DNA of 64,000 nt, taken from positions 39,408 to 103,407 of the forward strand of contig JAAOOA010001674.1 in assembly GCA_012861695.1 (NCBI GenBank), in the 5' to 3' direction. The notes beneath the pieces were generated by a model that was given only the letters and a program-made list of their open reading frames with translations, did no database searches and was not told the DNA's origin. This DNA comes from Trematomus loennbergii (lineage: Eukaryota; Chordata; Actinopteri; Perciformes; Nototheniidae). How positions within the stretch are numbered: position 1 is the first letter of the stretch; every line of letters begins with the position of its first letter. Position numbers and translations under genes: made by a program. Shown here in pieces: positions 59,980 to 64,000 of the stretch.

Positions 59980-62156
59980 GCGATTGGTATATTTTAATAT
60001 AAATTCTAAAAGAAATTGAGCAAGTCCATTTCATTGAAGTTGACAGACAGGTGGGGTAAAATGTGTTAACCAGCGAAAGCATATTGAGTGAAAACTATAA
60101 GAAGTGGTAATGGTGTCATTGTAAGCTTATCATGATAGCAGCATGCCATCTAAAGAGTTATTTCTTGTGAAGAAGCAAGCTTTTTTCCCTTTACGGCTTC
60201 GTCAGCAGTTACAGACTATTTAACTAAAACCTCAGTCAAGCTCTATGTACAGCACACAATGAAAGACTTACTTCCACAATTCTTCATATTCTTGCTGCTG
60301 GGGTCAGACTGAGTGTGTGCATTGTCAGCTGTCACATAGGTCTGAGTTCATGTGGTTAACAAGTAAGACACAAAAGCTCTTCAATAGTCTACATGAGAGA
60401 AGGTGTTTATGGGGGAGAAGTTCCAGCAGTGACAATATGGCATTATTTTTAGGGAAATTAGAGAATTTGTCTGAATGTGACCATTTCTGTCTCTGGATTT
60501 GCGTCCAAACAGCTCATAGAAGAACAGCCAGTGTCATATGATCCTGCTGGCCTTTTGTGTAGATAGCTCATGACAAATAGGAGCATAAACAAAAGTGTTG
60601 CCTTTATATTTGTGTTCGGTGAATTTGAATGAGGCAAGTTGCAAAGGCAATTAGTTGAGGATACAGTTTTAATGACTAATGCTGAAATATAGAAGTGTCT
60701 AGCCAGCCTTTCCTTATCTCTAATGCAAAAAGAAGATGGCTAATACAAAACAATGATTGTTTTGACAAAGGTAAATAAGGTAATAAACAAAGACACCTTT
60801 GGCCAGCTACTCTCTTATCATATTCTTGTTATCAGTTTATTTGTTATGATTCATCAGATGATAGGAAAAACGCTTTTTATTTTCTGGTAAATTAAAGTGG
60901 CATTTCCGTCTTTGTGTGTGTTACGACCGGCTCGCAGGCCACAACAGAAGAGAGGGAGACGCACGGCACGTGGATTTCCGTTAAGCAACGGCACATTTAT
61001 TTATGCAACTCAAAAGGCGACACCGCCGTGGGGTTCTGCCAACAATGGCTGCGTTTCACTTCGGTTAAATGGATTCCTTGCGTCCCTCACTTGCGTCGTT
61101 TCCCTGCGACTAGTCCCTCCCACCAGGGAAGCATGGAGAGACGCAAGGAAACCACGAGAAGCAGGGAAATGAGTTTTAAGAGCAATGGGACGTCCTTTCC
61201 CCCGGAGCGTCACGTGAAGCGACGTCCGTTTGTGATGACGCCGCACAGCTGATCGTCTGACAGCAGCCAGCTCTGTCCCCGTTATTTTCACAAACACCCC
61301 CGCCTCTGTTAGTACACATTTACTGACACAAACATTTGTATCATCTGTTGTAGACCCAAATAAATAAAATCAAATAAGAACTAATTCTCAAAAAGATAAA
61401 CGCCATTCTTAAAATGTATAAACGAATATTAGTTTGATTAATATTGATTAGAGTGCACAATATAAATAAAAGAATTGAGAGAAGAAAAAGAGATATGTTA
61501 TCTATCAAAACCCAGTTAGATTAACATTCATTGGATTGCACACTTAGTTTGTTTGTGTGGATATGTAGCAAATTAACATGTTAAATAGCACTGAATGACT
61601 GACTGAATGGAAATGACAATAAATGAAAATGTAAAACGAAAAAGCGATCACGAAAATGTTTCCAATAAATGAATGAAATGATTTTTGTCCACTTTGTTGT
61701 TCAGATATATCACATATTTGTAACTGAATGATGCATTCATTGAAACAAAACACTGTATGAACTGAGGAGTGAGTCCCGTGAGTTTCATGTGTTTTCTTCA
61801 CTCCGCTGGGAAACTGCTCTCATGTCAAGAAGCATCAGATCATTGCATGCGCTGCATCGTCCAATCAGTGAGCGATACACAGTAAGGGGGCGGGGCGAGT
61901 ATCTGAGGATTTCATCGAAGGATGGTCTGGTGGTTCCTCGATTATAGCTCCTCCATTATCGCTCCTCGCTCCTCGATCCTCGGTCCTCCGGCAAAAAGAA
62001 GGCCATTGGGACGCTACTCAAGATGGCGCAGACAAATCAACTTCCGGTGAGACCGAGACCGAGGAGCGAGGAAATGAAAAATAAGAGAAGTGAAACGCAG
62101 CTCCTGTTTATAGTGCGGAAGGACCCAGGCTGGGCGAAAAATGGAATGCAGCCAGG

Positions 62157-63379
62157 CAGGGGCGGACTGGGACTAGAATTCAGCCCTGGAAACTGACCCA
62201 GTCCGGCCACATGAAATGTGAACGGGGGGCATCAGAAAAAAAAATACAGTACTATTAGTTATTAGAAATCAGCTGTTTATTAGGCTGCATTCATGCAGTT
62301 CAAGGGATAATTGTCATCCACTTCTTGCTCTTGCCCTGCACTTGTATGTGCCAGTTGAGCTGGTTCTTCCACCATCTCAACTCTCTGTCCCTCATCATGA
62401 ACGCAGGAGGCTGGCTGTATATCTGAACTCGCGCCCTCATCATTCTCTTCATTATCTTGCACTTGTTCTGCTGATGATAGTGCTTGTAGCAGCGCAGCTG
62501 CCAAAAAGGTCTGTCAATTTGCGACATTTATATGCTTCACCTGCGAGTGACTTCACCTTTTTTTCTCTTGCCTTCTCAGCCCCACCTTTTTCTTTTCGTT
62601 TTCTCTGATTTTTATCCATGTTTTTTCATTCTCCCTGTCTGCCGCGGCGTCTACCCTGCTGAAAAAAACAGCGTCGACCAACTTAGCTGGTCAGGCTGGT
62701 CAACCAACCTGACCAACTGAGTTGACCAGACTGGCTGGTTTAGAGGGGTTTTGGACACTTTAGCTGGCCAGGATGGCTGGTTTAGCTGGTGCACCAGCTG
62801 AACCAGCTAAACCAGCTAAACCAGCCATCCTGGCCAGCTAAAAAAACAGCATCCATCTATCACCAGTTTATGTTTAATAAATAATAGTATTAAACATACC
62901 ATGCTGGAAGCTTAGCAGGATTCCAGGTGACCAGCATACATTGTTTAAATACTGGTATGATTATTTAAACTAGAGAACATAAATATATTACAAAGATTCA
63001 TTGTGTCATGTATTCTGGTATCTACAAAAATAAAGACATTGTATAGTGTTCATAACAGTATTTTATAAATAGCAATAATAGTAGTTAATATAATAAAATA
63101 CACAGTAACAATACAAATAACAACCAACCTGCAAATCAACCTCAAAATAAATATATTATCTAAAACAGGTGGATTTGATTTAAAATAAAAGTAATAAATA
63201 GAATTCAATATTTAAATGGTAACTAAAACAGTAACACTATGAGAAAAAGGCCGTCAGCGCAACTTAAATGATGACGTTAAACAATTGTTTTAAAGGGCCG
63301 GCCGGCCGGCCGTCAACGGCCCTTGAGGACCGGCCGTTCTGTGGTTCTCCAGATTCTACAGATGGCCAGTCCGCCCCTG
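62157..63379 (-). mobile_element. hAT-family DNA transposon remnant, unit 7
   Basis: 1223 bp, duplication at 62149-62156 and 63380-63387. Confidence 0.85.
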
Positions 63380-63488
63380 CAGCCAGGTATGTGAGCTTAC
63401 TAAAACTTGTGCAAGAGCAAGAACATTTCCTCTTCGGGATGGTATATAAAGCATTGTTGATTTAGTACAGGTCCACCAAGACTCAAAT

Positions 63489-64000
63489 ATGAAGACTTTG
63501 GTTGCTGCATTGGCTCTTTGCCTCCTCTACCTGCCTGTGTACCAGGCACTCAACCCTTATCTTTGGACAAACATTGACAACAAAATTGAAGAGATGGAGG
63601 CCAGACTGACAAAGACTGAAAAAGAGTTGATGGATCACAAGCAGATGACCGGTAAGAAAAGACAAACCTATTTTTTAGACGATTCATGATCGCATTTATC
63701 TTTCAACACAGTAGTTGGTATTTCGTATAATGCATTACCCTTATGCTGCAGAAAATCTTGTAATGTTGAAGTATACGCAAGCAGGTGGTTTTGTTGACAA
63801 TGATGTCTCTTTTTCAAGAAACACATGAGAACAAAAAACTATCTTCTCACTTCTGCACTAAAATGTTACAAGACAAAATCTAAAACTACAGTGTAGAAGT
63901 GCGTTGTTACAAGTAAAAGTCCTGCATTCAAATTCAAATAAGTAAAAGTGTAAATTAATTAGCATCAAAATATACTTATAGAATTAATTTAGGAGGATAA
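63489..64000 (+). CDS. C1q-domain protein, copy 7 (exon 1 only, cut by window end)
   Basis: Exon 1 (63489-63651) is identical in content to copy 1: signal peptide, then the start of the coiled coil, and a GTAAG donor after the first base of codon 55. The window ends 349 bp into intron 1. The intron carries no retrotransposon at the position occupied in copies 1 and 4. Downstream exons lie outside the window, so the state of the C terminus is unknown. Confidence 0.75.

Larger units (their letters stand above)
52355..60713 (+). repeat. Tandem array unit 6 (type C)
   Basis: Direct repeat, 8359 bp. It shares the 3-nt CCGCGGTCTACC marker near 54288 with unit 3. It has its own short deletion just after the gene (GGATCTGTTAG near 58209) and frameshifts in exons 1 and 4 of the gene. 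Contents: hAT element 53799-55021, broken C1q-like gene 55131-58181, AGTAC-rich element 59485-59979. Confidence 0.95.
60714..64000 (+). repeat. Tandem array unit 7 (partial, type B-like)
   Basis: Partial direct repeat cut by the window end inside intron 1 of the C1q-like gene. The retrotransposon target near 63796 is empty, and there are four GGCC copies near 63297. It therefore is not the type A unit that a strict three-unit period would predict. It holds a hAT element (62157-63379), the TATA box and exon 1 (63489-63651). Confidence 0.93.

Noticed and set aside
1..64000. CRISPR array, prophage or bacterial operon
   Set aside because: The regular repeats are kilobase-scale gene units, with introns, LTRs and eukaryotic signals; there are no short spaced repeats or operon structure.

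Overview
The window is vertebrate nuclear DNA, almost certainly from a teleost fish. It has spliced genes with GT/AG introns, a TATA promoter with AATAAA ends, fish-type C1q-domain genes, a chromodomain Ty3/gypsy (chromovirus) retrotransposon, hAT-type elements with 8-bp target duplications, and a dispersed repeat rich in AGTAC words. There are no bacterial operons, rRNA genes or CRISPR arrays.

The whole 64 kb is one tandem array. Taking the window start as an arbitrary phase, unit boundaries fall at 1, 13624, 21998, 30362, 43979, 52355 and 60714. Units 2, 3, 5 and 6 are 8359 to 8376 bp. Units 1 and 4 are about 13.62 kb because each carries the same 5.26-kb retrotransposon. Unit 7 is cut by the window edge. 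Diagnostic variants pair unit 1 with 4 and unit 3 with 6; 2 and 5 pair by position. This gives a three-unit higher-order period of about 30.36 kb, but unit 7 lacks the retrotransposon and resembles type 2/5, so the order reads A-B-C-A-B-C-B.

Each unit holds, in order: a CpG-rich block resembling a solo LTR; a GC-rich promoter-like or hairpin segment; a 1.2-kb hAT-family element with a perfect 8-bp duplication, containing a decayed transposase start and a nested 30-bp-arm palindrome; a TATA box; and a four-exon C1q-domain gene on the + strand. The gene encodes a signal peptide, a short coiled coil and a globular C1q domain, 209 aa in all, with no collagen stalk. Repeat-derived introns, a 3' flank and a 495-bp AGTAC-rich element follow. 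Copy 1 is fully open. Copies 2, 3 and 5 have a stop that removes the last 18 residues. Copy 4 has one extra base in exon 3. Copy 6 has frameshifts in exons 1 and 4. Copy 7 shows only exon 1.

The retrotransposon lies antisense in intron 1 of copies 1 and 4. Gag (359 aa) and Pol (1190 aa) are open in both. Three control features can be read directly: a GGGAAAA slippery heptamer, a 5-nt spacer and a 10-bp stem at the gag/pol junction; a primer-binding site that matches the element's own predicted RNA 5' end (Tf1/sushi-type self-priming) rather than a tRNA; and a U3 promoter with GC box, CCAAT and TATA at the expected spacing. A cluster of single-base indels at about 38.69-40.30 kb looks like unpolished assembly and is probably the source of copy 4's frameshift.
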